A stretch of DNA of 64,000 bases from an uncultured Hungatella sp. (lineage in GTDB: Bacteria > Bacillota > Clostridia > Lachnospirales > Lachnospiraceae): contig CAMUJH010000008.1 of NCBI GenBank assembly GCA_947089145.1, positions 1 through 64,000 of the forward strand, given 5' to 3'. The translations under genes were made by a program, and so were the position numbers. Shown one piece after another: positions 17,853 to 26,578 of the stretch. Each line of letters opens with the position of its first letter. Positions within the stretch are counted from its first letter, which is position 1. The notes under the pieces were generated by a model. The model saw nothing but the letters and a program-made list of their open reading frames with translations. It made no database searches and had not been told where the DNA came from.

Positions 17853-19205
17853 ATGTTTACGAAAATATTGGTTGCCAACCGGGGAGAGATCGCGGTTCGG
17901 ATTATCAGGGCATGCAGGGAGATGGGTATCAAGACAGTGGCCGTGTATTCGGAGGCTGACAGGGATTCTCTCCATACCCTTCTGGCGGATGAGGCTATCT
18001 GCATCGGTCCGGCTCCTTCAGATAAGAGTTATCTGAACATGGAGAGGATTATTTCGGCTACTGTGGCAATGAAAGCGGAAGCTATTCATCCGGGATTTGG
18101 TTTTTTGTCGGAGAATGCCAGGTTTGCGGAGCTTTGTGAGAAGTGCAGCATTACGTTTATCGGTCCGCCGGCGGGCTTAATCAATAAAATGGGCAACAAA
18201 TCGGAAGCTAGAAAGACTATGATAGAGGCCGGGGTGCCGGTGGTTCCGGGAAGCAGGGAGCCGGTGTACAAGGCCGAGGAAGCCAAAGCCATGGCAGAGG
18301 AGATCGGTTATCCTGTGATGATCAAGGCTTCTTCCGGCGGCGGCGGAAAGGGCATGAGGATATCCTACGGGCCTGATGATTTTGAGACGAATTTTCTCAA
18401 TGCCCAGATGGAGTCGGTGAAGGGATTTTCCGATGATACCATGTACCTGGAGCGGTATATTGAGAAGCCAAGGCATATCGAATTTCAGATTATGGCGGAC
18501 AAACAGGGCCATGTGGTGCATCTTGGGGAGAGGGACTGCTCCATCCAGAGACGGCACCAGAAGGTTTTGGAGGAGTCTCCGTCTATTGCTATTTCTCAGG
18601 AGCTGCGGAAGAAAATGGGGGAGACGGCTGTCCGGGCCGCACGGGCGGTTGGATATGAAAATGCAGGAACCATTGAGTTCCTTTTAGATAAAGATAAAAA
18701 TTTTTATTTTATGGAAATGAATACCAGGATTCAGGTGGAACATCCGGTGACGGAGATGGTGACAGGTATGGACTTGATCAAGGAGCAGATTCGGATTGCC
18801 GCCGGGGAACCTCTGTCCGTGACCCAGGATGAGGTTCGGATTCAGGGCCATGCCATTGAGTGCCGGATTAACGCGGAGAACCCGGCAAAACATTTTATGC
18901 CTTGTCCGGGCCTGATCACTAATGTCCACACACCGGGAGGCAACGGCATCCGGGTGGACAGCCACATTTACTGTGATTACAGGGTGCCGCCTAATTATGA
19001 TTCCATGCTTTTGAAGCTGATCGTTTACGGGAAGGACAGGGAATCAGCCATCGCCAAGATGCGCAGCGCCCTGGGGGAATTGGTGATTGAAGGAATTGAG
19101 ACGAACCTGGATTTTCAGTATGAGATTTTGAATCATGAGGCATTTGTTAAGGGGGATATTGATACCCATTTTATTCCCACTTATTTTCCCCAGTATGGGA
19201 AGTAG
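17853..19205 (+). CDS. accC: Biotin carboxylase subunit of acetyl-CoA carboxylase
   Basis: The 450-residue ATP-grasp enzyme carboxylates biotin on AccB. FTKILVANRGEIAVRIIRACREMG starts it, the glycine-rich ATP loop is KASSGGGGKGMR, and ERDCSIQRRHQK, the MEMNTRIQVEHPVTE active-site stretch and the C-terminal cap follow. Length is normal. It begins 11 bases after fabZ and is followed 38 bases later by the fused carboxyltransferase, so all acetyl-CoA carboxylase parts lie in this operon. Confidence 0.95.
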   Translation: MFTKILVANRGEIAVRIIRACREMGIKTVAVYSEADRDSLHTLLADEAICIGPAPSDKSYLNMERIISATVAMKAEAIHPGFGFLSENARFAELCEKCSITFIGPPAGLINKMGNKSEARKTMIEAGVPVVPGSREPVYKAEEAKAMAEEIGYPVMIKASSGGGGKGMRISYGPDDFETNFLNAQMESVKGFSDDTMYLERYIEKPRHIEFQIMADKQGHVVHLGERDCSIQRRHQKVLEESPSIAISQELRKKMGETAVRAARAVGYENAGTIEFLLDKDKNFYFMEMNTRIQVEHPVTEMVTGMDLIKEQIRIAAGEPLSVTQDEVRIQGHAIECRINAENPAKHFMPCPGLITNVHTPGGNGIRVDSHIYCDYRVPPNYDSMLLKLIVYGKDRESAIAKMRSALGELVIEGIETNLDFQYEILNHEAFVKGDIDTHFIPTYFPQYGK

Positions 19206-19243
19206 GGGTGTGATCGCGGAAGATTGAAAGGAGAAACCGGAAT

Positions 19244-21043
19244 ATGCTGAAGGATATGTTTAAGAAAACATATACATTGATTGATACAAAGTACAAAGGT
19301 CAGACCAGGGAACCCAATGTTCCGGAGGGTTTGTGGAGAAAGTGCAGAAAGTGCGGTCAGCCGGTTTATCGGGATGACGTCATGGACAGTTTGTACACGT
19401 GTCCGAAATGTAAGGCGTATTTCCGTGTTCACGCTTTCAGAAGGATTGAGATCACTGCGGATAAGGGGAGTTTTGAGGAATGGGACAGCGCTATGGAGTT
19501 TGGCAACCCTCTGGATTTTCCGGGGTATGAGGATAAGGTGCGGGAGGCCAGGGAAAAGACCAGGCTCAATGAGGCTATTGTCACGGGAAAATGTCTGATC
19601 AACGGGGAGAAGACGGCTCTTGGGGTCTGCGACTCCAGGTTCTTGATGAGCAGCATGGGCCATGTGGTAGGTGAAAAGATTACGCGGATGGTGGAGCGGG
19701 CTACCGAGCAGAGGCTTCCGGTAATTATTTTTGCCTGCTCCGGCGGCGCAAGGATGCAGGAAGGGTGTGTGTCCCTGATGCAGATGGCCAAGACCAGCGG
19801 TGCTTTGAAAAGACATCATGAGGCTGGGCTTTTCTTTATCAGTGTTTTGACGGACCCGACTACCGGCGGAGTGACAGCCAGTTTTGCCATGCTTGGGGAT
19901 GTGATTCTGGCGGAGCCGGGGGCTCTCATCGGTTTTGCAGGGCCGCGGGTGATTCAGCAGACCATCGGGCAGAAGCTTCCGGAAGGTTTCCAAAGGTCGG
20001 AGTTTTTGCTGGATCATGGGTTTGTGGACAAGATTGTACCAAGAGAGGAAATGAGAGATACGCTGGGAAAATTGCTTCATATGCACCAGGTCAGCGGCGC
20101 CAGGCGTCTTGACGGAGTATGCGGGGAAAAATCCGGTATTGAGGCGGATATGGCTGCTGGAAACGGAGAGACGCAAAAGGCGGATGGCGGAAAGACAGCC
20201 GTGAAGAACGAAGCAGCAGGAAATGGATCTGAGCAAAAAGCGGAGAATGAATTTGCCAGCGGAAAAACTGCCTGGGAACATGTGCAGTTGTCCCGCCGGA
20301 CGGACAGGCCTACGGCATTGGACTATATAGAAGAACTGTTTGATGATTTTATAGAGCTTCACGGGGATCGATATTATGGCGATGACGGGGCGGTTGTGGG
20401 AGGAATTGCCATGTTCCACGGTCAGGCTGTGACTGTGATCGGGCAGCAAAAGGGCAAGACAACCAAGGAAAATATCAGCCGGAATTTTGGAATGCCGTCT
20501 CCGGAGGGGTACAGAAAGGCCCTCCGTCTCATGAAACAGGCGGAACTGTTTGGCCGTCCGGTTATCTGTTTTGTGGATACGCCGGGGGCGTTCTGCGGCA
20601 TTGAAGCGGAGGAGCGGGGACAAGGGGAAGCTATTGCCCGAAATCTGTTTGAGCTTTCAGATTTGAAGGTGCCTGTTCTGTCCATCGTTATCGGTGAAGG
20701 GGGAAGCGGCGGAGCCCTGGCTATGGCTGTAGCCAACGAGGTCTGGATGATGGAAAATGCCATTTATTCCGTGCTGTCGCCGGAAGGATTTGCGTCAATC
20801 TTGTGGAAAGACAGCAAGAGAGCCAAAGAGGCTGCCGAGGTAATGAAGATTACGGCGGGAGACCTTTTAAAACTTCGGGTTATTGATAAAGTGATCCCGG
20901 AGAGAGAACCGGCCTGCGGCGATAATCTGAAGGAGATTGCCTGGTATATGGAGGAGAAGATCTGCGGGTTTTTGGAAGAGTACGGGAACCTGGAAAGTGA
21001 AGATCTGCAGAAGCAGAGATATGAAAGATTTTGTGGGATTTAG
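19244..21043 (+). CDS. accDA: Fused acetyl-CoA carboxylase carboxyltransferase (beta-alpha)
   Basis: The 599-residue protein joins AccD and AccA, which are separate in most bacteria. The N-terminal half has the AccD zinc ribbon (Cys34, 37, 53, 56) and [13 protein letters not shown] low-complexity Gly/Ala/Lys/Glu linker runs over about residues 290-340. The C-terminal half is AccA, with [28 protein letters not shown] and [12 protein letters not shown]. The two chains form one carboxyltransferase that moves CO2 from biotin to acetyl-CoA. There is no internal stop or frameshift. Confidence 0.94.
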   Translation: MLKDMFKKTYTLIDTKYKGQTREPNVPEGLWRKCRKCGQPVYRDDVMDSLYTCPKCKAYFRVHAFRRIEITADKGSFEEWDSAMEFGNPLDFPGYEDKVREAREKTRLNEAIVTGKCLINGEKTALGVCDSRFLMSSMGHVVGEKITRMVERATEQRLPVIIFACSGGARMQEGCVSLMQMAKTSGALKRHHEAGLFFISVLTDPTTGGVTASFAMLGDVILAEPGALIGFAGPRVIQQTIGQKLPEGFQRSEFLLDHGFVDKIVPREEMRDTLGKLLHMHQVSGARRLDGVCGEKSGIEADMAAGNGETQKADGGKTAVKNEAAGNGSEQKAENEFASGKTAWEHVQLSRRTDRPTALDYIEELFDDFIELHGDRYYGDDGAVVGGIAMFHGQAVTVIGQQKGKTTKENISRNFGMPSPEGYRKALRLMKQAELFGRPVICFVDTPGAFCGIEAEERGQGEAIARNLFELSDLKVPVLSIVIGEGGSGGALAMAVANEVWMMENAIYSVLSPEGFASILWKDSKRAKEAAEVMKITAGDLLKLRVIDKVIPEREPACGDNLKEIAWYMEEKICGFLEEYGNLESEDLQKQRYERFCGI

Positions 21044-21090
21044 GATGGATATCTGATTTCATAATAAAGCAGAAGGCAGCAGGAGATAAT

Positions 21091-22245
21091 ATGGGAAAGA
21101 TAAAGCCGTTAATAATAGGGGATTTTACTGTTGAAAGGCCTGTGATCCAGGGCGGGATGGGGGTTGGGATCAGCCTGCACCGCCTGGCGGGGGCTGTGGC
21201 CAAAGCAGGCGGCCTGGGAATTATTTCTGCGGCGCAAATTGGTTTTCGGGAGCCGGATTTTGGAGTCAATCCTATGGAGGCCAATCTGCGGGCCATTGGC
21301 CTGGAACTTGGTAAGGCCAGGGAGATAGCGCCTGGAGGAGTAATTGGATTTAATATTATGGTAGCTACCAGGCAGTATAAGGAGTATGTAAAAGCAGCGG
21401 TAAAGGCTGGAGCGGATCTGATTATTTCCGGAGCCGGGCTTCCGGTTTCTCTGCCGGAGTATGTGGAAGAAGCACAGAGGGAATCAGGCATAGAAAAACG
21501 GACATTAATCGCCCCCATTGTTTCCACTGCAAAATCAGCCAATGTAATCTGCAAGATGTGGGACAGGAAATATGGAAAAGCGCCGGATCTGGTGGTCATT
21601 GAGGGGCCGCTGGCCGGCGGGCATCTGGGATTTTCCAGGGAACAATTAGGGGAATACGGGGCCGACACGGAGGATGTGGAAGCCAGCTTTAAGCGTGAAG
21701 AGTATGACCGTGAGATTGGAAATATTTTAAATGTGGTGAAAGGATATGAGGAGAAGCATGGGAGGCATATTCCCGTGGTGACAGCCGGGGGGATTTACAG
21801 CCATGAGGATGTGCTTCGCCAGATAAGCCTTGGAGCGGACGGCGTCCAGGTGGCTACCAGGTTTGTGACTACAGAGGAATGTGATGCGCCGGAAAGCTAT
21901 AAGAAGGCTTATATAAAGGCCGAGAAAAAAGATATTGTAATTACGAAAAGTCCCGTGGGTATGCCCGGGAGGGCCATTCTAAATCCGTTTCTGGAGAGAG
22001 CGGCAAAAGGACGGATTGCGCCGGAGCGGTGTTATGGGTGTTTGGAGAAATGTGAACCCTCGGTTACTCCTTATTGCATTACCAGCGCCCTGGTACATGC
22101 GGCTCAGGGGGAACTGAATGATGCGCTGCTGTTTTGCGGGAGCAATGCCTGGAAGGCAGAGAGGATTGAGACGGTTGAACAGGTGATGGAGGATTTAATG
22201 GGAATCCCCCATGTGCCCGGCCGGGGATGCACCACCACGCAGTAA
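21091..22245 (+). CDS. Nitronate monooxygenase/FabK-like flavoprotein with C-terminal cysteine motif
   Basis: This TIM-barrel FMN protein of about 384 residues is related to FabK: VERPVIQGGMGVGIS, VVIEGPLAGGHLG, VTAGGIYSHEDV and GADGVQVATRFV. It differs by a longer barrel and a C-terminal CYGCLEKCEPSVTPYC segment whose four cysteines could bind metal or an Fe-S cluster. The ATG at 21091 has AGGAGA upstream. The ORF extends back into accDA but without a ribosome site. Closeness to accDA suggests it is the last gene of the fab operon. It may be a second enoyl reductase or detoxify nitronates. Confidence 0.8.
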   Translation: MGKIKPLIIGDFTVERPVIQGGMGVGISLHRLAGAVAKAGGLGIISAAQIGFREPDFGVNPMEANLRAIGLELGKAREIAPGGVIGFNIMVATRQYKEYVKAAVKAGADLIISGAGLPVSLPEYVEEAQRESGIEKRTLIAPIVSTAKSANVICKMWDRKYGKAPDLVVIEGPLAGGHLGFSREQLGEYGADTEDVEASFKREEYDREIGNILNVVKGYEEKHGRHIPVVTAGGIYSHEDVLRQISLGADGVQVATRFVTTEECDAPESYKKAYIKAEKKDIVITKSPVGMPGRAILNPFLERAAKGRIAPERCYGCLEKCEPSVTPYCITSALVHAAQGELNDALLFCGSNAWKAERIETVEQVMEDLMGIPHVPGRGCTTTQ

Positions 22246-22282
22246 AGTCAGGCGGGCGCATTTGGCATCCCGGAATGCATGC

Positions 22283-22377
22283 CGCCTAGAGCGTGTTTGA
22301 AAATTCATTCCCGCCATCTGCACGCCCCACTTTGCGGGAGATCTGACGGAAAGCAATTTTCAAACACGCTCTAGGCG
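22283..22377. mobile_element. Family A palindromic MITE-like element, deleted copy
   Basis: Perfect 23-bp terminal inverted repeats (22283-22305 and 22355-22377) contain the core AGAGCGTGTTTGAAAATT. There is no coding sequence. Compared in reverse orientation with the 164-bp copy at 26576-26739, it lacks one internal 77-bp stretch. It sits between two convergent-independent genes in a 279-base gap. Confidence 0.75.
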
Positions 22378-22452
22378 TCGTCGGACTTTATATAGTAAAA
22401 GAGTGAAAAAGCAGAATATACAGAGGATGGTGCAGTAATTTAGAAAAAATCA

Positions 22453-22480
22453 TTGCAGCATCCTCTTTTCAATATATAAT
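22453..22480 (+). promoter_or_regulatory. Candidate promoter of the flavin reductase-rubredoxin gene
   Basis: TTGCAG (22453-22458) and TATAAT (22475-22480) have a 16-base spacer, 44 bases before the start codon. An imperfect hairpin (GAGGATG/CATCCTC, about 22423-22465) overlaps the -35. Confidence 0.5.
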
Positions 22481-22524
22481 GTAAATAGAAAAAGAAATCA
22501 TTATTTTAACGAGGAGGTTTTTCT

Positions 22525-23142
22525 ATGGATAAAAAAGCGATGTATAAGTTTAGTTATGGGCTGTTTGTACTTACCTCTGCTTTTGAGGGAAAAGACAGCG
22601 GCTGTATAATCAATACCGGCATCCAGGTAACCAGTGATCCAAACCGTATCAGCATTGCGGTGAACAAGGCGAATTTTACGAGGGAGCTCGTAGAAAAGAG
22701 CGGCAGATTCAATCTCTCGATTCTCAGCGAATCAGCTGGCTTTGAAGTCTTCCGGCACTTTGGATTCCAGTCTGGCAGGGATGCAGATAAATTTGCCGCC
22801 TATCCAGACTGCAGACGAAGCGCCAATGGTCTTTACTACATCACTGCCGGAACCAACGCCTATATTAGTGCCACAGTAGAGCAGTCTGTTGATCTGGGCA
22901 GCCACATGCTGTTCATTGCCATTGTGGATGATATGGAGGTACTCTCCCAAGATCCATCGGCAACCTACGCCTACTATCAGAATGAGATCAAACCGAAGCC
23001 GGTTCAGCAGCCCTCTGCTGGGAAAACCGTATGGCAATGCACTGTATGCGGCTATATCTACGAGGGTGAGGAGCTTCCGGCGGACTTTGTCTGCCCGCTG
23101 TGCAAACACCCTGCATCCGACTTTGAGAAAAAAAGTATATAA
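22525..23142 (+). CDS. Flavin reductase-rubredoxin fusion (high-molecular-weight rubredoxin type)
   Basis: Residues 1-150 form an FMN-binding flavin-reductase-like split barrel (FSYGLFVLTSAF, NTGIQVTSDPNRISIAVNK, FNLSILSE). Residues 165-205 are rubredoxin with C-x2-C pairs CTVCGYIYEG and CPLCKHP. Such proteins pass electrons from NAD(P)H to flavodiiron O2 reductases or related acceptors and protect anaerobes from oxygen. No flavodiiron partner is adjacent. GAGGAGG precedes the ATG. It has its own promoter-like site and a downstream terminator, so it looks monocistronic. Confidence 0.9.
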   Translation: MDKKAMYKFSYGLFVLTSAFEGKDSGCIINTGIQVTSDPNRISIAVNKANFTRELVEKSGRFNLSILSESAGFEVFRHFGFQSGRDADKFAAYPDCRRSANGLYYITAGTNAYISATVEQSVDLGSHMLFIAIVDDMEVLSQDPSATYAYYQNEIKPKPVQQPSAGKTVWQCTVCGYIYEGEELPADFVCPLCKHPASDFEKKSI

Positions 23143-23162
23143 GAGTATAAATAGCCTATATC

Positions 23163-23204
23163 CAGCCAGATGTTCTGATAAAGGAACGTCTGGCTGTCTT
23201 TATT
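23163..23204 (+). terminator. Terminator after the rubredoxin fusion gene
   Basis: A 13-bp stem (23163-23175 with 23184-23196, one G-T pair) is followed by TCTTTATT. Confidence 0.75.
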
Positions 23205-23219
23205 GGGAATGGTAAACCA

Positions 23220-23247
23220 TTGACAAATGAATCAGCAGTGTTATAAT
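23220..23247 (+). promoter_or_regulatory. Promoter of the DUF1700-padR pair
   Basis: TTGACA (23220-23225), a 16-base spacer and TATAAT (23242-23247), both full consensus, lie 73 bases before the DUF1700 gene. Confidence 0.7.
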
Positions 23248-23320
23248 AAATACAACTACTAATTAATAAACAGTAGATATGGGAATAGCTTAAACTTTAA
23301 AGAAAAAGGGAGAGTCGGAC

Positions 23321-24169
23321 ATGAATATCAGTAAAATGAAGAGAGGAAGCATGATATCTCCAAAACAGGAATATTTACATAGGCTGGGAAAGTGTTTACT
23401 GTTATTCTTTCCCGTAAAGCAGGTTTTGGAAATTCTGAGTGATTATCAGGAGTACGTTTCAGCAGGAAAAGAAGAGGAGTCTATGGAACATATGGTGAAG
23501 CAGTGGGGGACTCCCGGGCATGTATTGAGGGCCCTGCTGGAAGAAAGTCCTGAGGCGAAAAGATATTTTTATAAATGGCTGGCTTTTTGGGGAATGTCCA
23601 TGCTTTTGGCCCTTACTGTTTTACTCTTTGTCAGTCAGGACATTTTTCTGATTCTGATTCCTGTCTTTGTGTTTGGTTTTCTGCACGGGCAAGGGCAGCT
23701 TATAATCGAAAATCATCTTTTAATAAAAACAGACTGCTCTAAAAGGATTTTTGCAGCTTATGTTTTTCTGACACTGATAGTTGTTTTGTTAGAGGCAAGG
23801 ATACAATATCTTGTAAAAAGTCCGGACAGGGTATCGTCTCATATTGGAAGTATTCCTATGGGATTTGTGATCGACGGAGAATACGTCTTCTTTCAATTTA
23901 TCATATTGCTAATGATTGTATGGATGGTAAAAAAGGCAGCAGCGGTTTCCATACGATATCTGCCGGATGTGGCATATGCTTTAGGGGTGATGCTGTTTAC
24001 AGTAAATGTGAGAAATTGCCTTCACAGCATGAATATTCTTATGACAGAAGAGGTGCAGATGGAATTTTTATTTCCTGTAATATACTGCGGGATTGGGCTG
24101 GTGATTGCTGCTGCTTTCAAATTATACTTAAGTCTGATGGGAAGGCGCAGGTTATGGACGCACAGATAA
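23321..24169 (+). CDS. HAAS/DUF1700-type membrane protein
   Basis: The 282-residue protein has an N-terminal helical domain (residues 15-80; EYLHRLGKCLLLFFPVKQVLEILSDY-like) typical of HAAS/DUF1700 proteins. About six membrane segments follow. These proteins are usually co-encoded with a PadR repressor and are thought to sense the membrane. GGGAGAG lies before the ATG at 23321. ATGs at codons 6 and 11 are possible. The 3' end overlaps the padR start by 16 bases. Confidence 0.7.
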   Translation: MNISKMKRGSMISPKQEYLHRLGKCLLLFFPVKQVLEILSDYQEYVSAGKEEESMEHMVKQWGTPGHVLRALLEESPEAKRYFYKWLAFWGMSMLLALTVLLFVSQDIFLILIPVFVFGFLHGQGQLIIENHLLIKTDCSKRIFAAYVFLTLIVVLLEARIQYLVKSPDRVSSHIGSIPMGFVIDGEYVFFQFIILLMIVWMVKKAAAVSIRYLPDVAYALGVMLFTVNVRNCLHSMNILMTEEVQMEFLFPVIYCGIGLVIAAAFKLYLSLMGRRRLWTHR

Positions 24170-24462
24170 AAAAGGGAATATTGGAAATGTGCATTCTCAA
24201 TTATATTGAGAGAGAAAATTTATATGGGTATGATATTATACAGAATATGCACGGATTTTTCCCGGAAGTGACGGAGAGTACTTTTTATGCGATTTTGAGG
24301 CGGCTCCATAAAGAAGGGGCTGCAACCATATATGAAGGCCAGGTATCAAAAGGGCCTGTCCGCAAATATTACAAAATTACTGAACAGGGGCAAAAGAAGC
24401 TGGCACGGATGAAGGAAGAGTGGAGGTATCTTCAGAAGGTGATGGATGAGATGGGCATATGA
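24154..24462 (+). CDS. PadR-family transcriptional regulator
   Basis: This 102-residue winged-helix protein has the hallmark opening IKKGILEMCILNYIERENLYGYDIIQ, then ESTFYAILRRLHKEG and YYKITEQGQKKL, followed by a short C-terminal helix. PadR proteins repress transporter or stress genes and respond to ligands or membrane stress. The ATG at 24154 has GGGAAGG upstream and lies inside the 3' end of the DUF1700 gene, so translation is coupled. Gene order is the reverse of the usual padR-first pair. Confidence 0.85.
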   Translation: MDAQIKKGILEMCILNYIERENLYGYDIIQNMHGFFPEVTESTFYAILRRLHKEGAATIYEGQVSKGPVRKYYKITEQGQKKLARMKEEWRYLQKVMDEMGI

Positions 24463-24475
24463 GAGTAAAGCAGCA

Positions 24476-24501
24476 ATAGCGCATGTTTGAAAACTCATTG
24501 A
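24476..24501. repeat. Degenerate single end of a family A element
   Basis: TAGCGCATGTTTGAAAACTC resembles the family A terminus TAGAGCGTGTTTGAAAATTC. No matching second end is found within the 180-base gap, so this is a solo or decayed copy. Confidence 0.4.
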
Positions 24502-24596
24502 CGTCAGTCAAATTTTGAGTTTGCAGATTCGGCTAGAAAGTTTATGCAAAAGTCCAAGAGCATGGCTATCTGACATGGTTATCTGGGAAAAAAGAA

Positions 24597-24625
24597 TTGA
24601 TATATAAAATTTCAAGTGCTATAAT
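24597..24625 (+). promoter_or_regulatory. Promoter of the GNAT gene
   Basis: TTGATA (24597-24602), 17 bases and TATAAT (24620-24625) lie 20 bases before the start codon. Confidence 0.7.
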
Positions 24626-24645
24626 CTAAATTTAAAGGGGTATTT

Positions 24646-25116
24646 ATGACGCAAAAGGCAGTGATCATTAGAAAGGCAAAATCAGATGATCTCTCACGGA
24701 TCTCTGAAATTTACGTATTCAATAACAGAGTAAACTATTTTCCGATTTTTAAAGACATCGGATTTTCTTTTGGAGAACTGCAGGTTGTTCCCTTGGCGAA
24801 TGAATACTTTGGAAGGGATGACATAAGGCAGAACTTATATGTGTATGAGGATGAGGTGATTAAAGGGTTTATCCAGGTGGATAAAGAGGAAATCTGTAAA
24901 CTGTATGTGGACACGTTTTTTCAGAGCCAGGGAGTTGGAAAAGAGCTGATAGAATATGCGGTAACCAAACTGCATGCGGAGTCTTTGTGGGCATTGGAAA
25001 AGAATATCAGAGCAGTTTCGTTTTATCAGCGCCATGGGTTTTGCCTGACAGGTAAGCGAAAACTGGAGGAAGGTACTTCAGAGTATCTTGTTAGGCTGGA
25101 GAGAAAAACAAAATAA
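24646..25116 (+). CDS. GNAT-family N-acetyltransferase
   Basis: This 156-residue protein has the GNAT fold. IRKAKSDDLSRISEIYV is the first strand-helix, KLYVDTFFQSQGVGKELIEYA carries the acetyl-CoA loop (Q-x-x-G-V-G-K), and ALEKNIRAVSFYQRHGF is the terminal motif. The acceptor substrate cannot be predicted. AAAGGGG precedes the ATG. It is transcribed alone from its own promoter and is followed by a hairpin. Confidence 0.88.
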   Translation: MTQKAVIIRKAKSDDLSRISEIYVFNNRVNYFPIFKDIGFSFGELQVVPLANEYFGRDDIRQNLYVYEDEVIKGFIQVDKEEICKLYVDTFFQSQGVGKELIEYAVTKLHAESLWALEKNIRAVSFYQRHGFCLTGKRKLEEGTSEYLVRLERKTK

Positions 25117-25131
25117 GACATATGGAAAGCT

Positions 25132-25155
25132 GGAGCTGCCTCTAAAGGCAGCTCC
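25132..25155. terminator. Hairpin between convergent GNAT and cyclic-nucleotide-domain genes
   Basis: A perfect 9-bp stem (GGAGCTGCC/GGCAGCTCC, six-base loop) lies between two convergent genes. No T tract follows on either strand, so termination strength is doubtful. Confidence 0.4.
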
Positions 25156-25182
25156 TCAATAAACAAAAAAAGTCCTTCATGG

Positions 25183-25668
25183 TCAGACAGACGAGGTGAA
25201 ACGAAACTGATTATCTGGATCTAATGCGGTGCAGTACTGGATTTTCCTGGTGATATCTTTGTATTTCTCTGGCTCGATCTTTTTTGCCTGTTCCAGCTCT
25301 TCAAGTATAAGATTCATATTGAAGCTGAGTGTGACCAGGGTGTTGGCAAGGTTGCGCATGATGTCTATGGCGTTGCCGCTGTTATTTCGGATGAAATCGT
25401 CGAAGTCCGCTTCTGGAATACGAAGAAGCAGGACGTCGCTGTAAGCGACTACAGTGTAGATGCTGGGCTTACCGCACAAAATGGTAAATTCTCCGAAACA
25501 TCTCTGTTCGGACAGGATTCCCACAATGTACTCGTCTTCCTGCCCATAATTGAGATAGACAATGGCTTTTCCGTGTATGATTTTGTAGAGCACCTTTTCT
25601 GTGGAACCTTGCTCCAGGATCACCTGATCTTCGGCAAAGCGTACCATTTTTGATTCATTTGCTTCCAT
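25183..25668 (-). CDS. Cyclic-nucleotide-binding-domain protein without DNA-binding domain
   Basis: This 161-residue protein has the Crp/Fnr-type effector barrel only: DQVILEQGSTEKVLYKIIHG, GEFTILCGKPSIYTVVAYSDVLLLRIP. It ends in a helical stretch with no helix-turn-helix. It may bind a nucleotide or act through protein contacts. It lies next to an anti-sigma antagonist and kinase on the opposite strand. The GGAGGC-type site lies just before the ATG. Confidence 0.75.
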   Translation of the reverse strand: MEANESKMVRFAEDQVILEQGSTEKVLYKIIHGKAIVYLNYGQEDEYIVGILSEQRCFGEFTILCGKPSIYTVVAYSDVLLLRIPEADFDDFIRNNSGNAIDIMRNLANTLVTLSFNMNLILEELEQAKKIEPEKYKDITRKIQYCTALDPDNQFRFTSSV

Positions 25669-25841
25669 AGGCGGGGCCTCCTTTTACATATGGTTTTCCT
25701 TTACAGTCTACCACATAACCCGTCATTTTTCCATAAAAAGAAAATATGACAGATCACATATTGCTGCAGGCATTAAACGCGATACATGGGGATGTTTTTA
25801 TCAGGATCGGGACAGGAAAAGAAAGAGAGGATGATATCTAA

Positions 25842-26141
25842 ATGACAATTACAAAAAATAAAGACGGCAGCAGGCTGTTAGTGAAACTAAGCGGGAGACT
25901 TGATACTACGACCTCCCCGCAGCTGGAGAGGGTGCTTCTGCTGGATGATATCCATGAGGTGATCTTTGATCTGGAAGAACTTCAATATCTGGCCAGTGCC
26001 GGATTGAGAGTTTTGTTAAGCACTCAGAAAAAGATGAATGCAAAGAAAGGCACCATGGTTGTGAGAAATGCCAACGAGACAATTTTAGAAGTGTTTGAGA
26101 TGACAGGCTTTTCCCATGTCCTGACGATTGAACATGATTGA
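25842..26141 (+). CDS. STAS-domain anti-sigma factor antagonist
   Basis: This 99-residue STAS protein is of the SpoIIAA/RsbV type. The phosphorylatable serine is probably Ser52 in LASAGLRVL, in place of the usual DSSGL. When unphosphorylated such proteins bind an anti-sigma kinase and free the sigma factor. The cognate kinase gene follows 23 bases later (or overlaps, if a TTG start is used). GAGAGGATG precedes the ATG. Confidence 0.85.
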   Translation: MTITKNKDGSRLLVKLSGRLDTTTSPQLERVLLLDDIHEVIFDLEELQYLASAGLRVLLSTQKKMNAKKGTMVVRNANETILEVFEMTGFSHVLTIEHD

Positions 26142-26164
26142 GCAGTCAGGCAGGAGATAAGGTT

Positions 26165-26578
26165 ATGGCAGAGTTAAGGCTTCAGGCAAATACAGAAAAT
26201 CTGGAGCAGGTTATGGGCTTTGTGGAAGAGCAGCTTGCACATACAGGCTGTGATACGAAGGCTCTTATGCAGGTGCAGATGGCTGTGGAAGAAATTTATG
26301 TGAACATTGCCAATTATGCCTATAGTCCTTCGGCGGGCATGGCCACAGTCCGCGTGGAGGTGGAAAAGCAGGAGGAACTAGAGCAGGCGGTTATTACGTT
26401 TATAGACAGGGGGGTGCCCTATAATCCGCTGGAGCGAGAAGATCCGGATGTCAGCCTTTCCGCAGAGGAGCGGCCTGTAGGGGGGCTTGGGATCTATATG
26501 GTGAAAAAGAGCGTGGACAGTGTGGAGTATAAGCATAAGGATGGGGAAAATGTGCTTATATTGAGAAAAAGACTTTAG
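26165..26578 (+). CDS. Anti-sigma factor serine kinase (RsbW-like)
   Basis: This protein of about 137 residues has a GHKL ATPase fold: N-box VQMAVEEIYVNIANYAY, ATP-lid region FIDRGVPYNPL and GGLGIYMVKKSVDSVEY. It would phosphorylate the neighbouring STAS protein and bind a sigma factor or other target. The ATG at 26165 has AGGAGA seven bases upstream. An in-frame TTG at 26138 would overlap the STAS gene. Its TAG stop is formed by the first bases of the family A element at 26576. No SpoIIE phosphatase or sigma gene is in the window. Confidence 0.85.
   Translation: MAELRLQANTENLEQVMGFVEEQLAHTGCDTKALMQVQMAVEEIYVNIANYAYSPSAGMATVRVEVEKQEELEQAVITFIDRGVPYNPLEREDPDVSLSAEERPVGGLGIYMVKKSVDSVEYKHKDGENVLILRKRL

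Noticed and set aside
19181..20623. 480-codon antisense ORF over accDA
   Set aside because: It is fully covered by the conserved carboxyltransferase gene and shows no recognisable domain.
25132..25155. Strong intrinsic terminator after the GNAT gene
   Set aside because: The stem is good but no T tract follows on either strand, so it is listed only as a hairpin.
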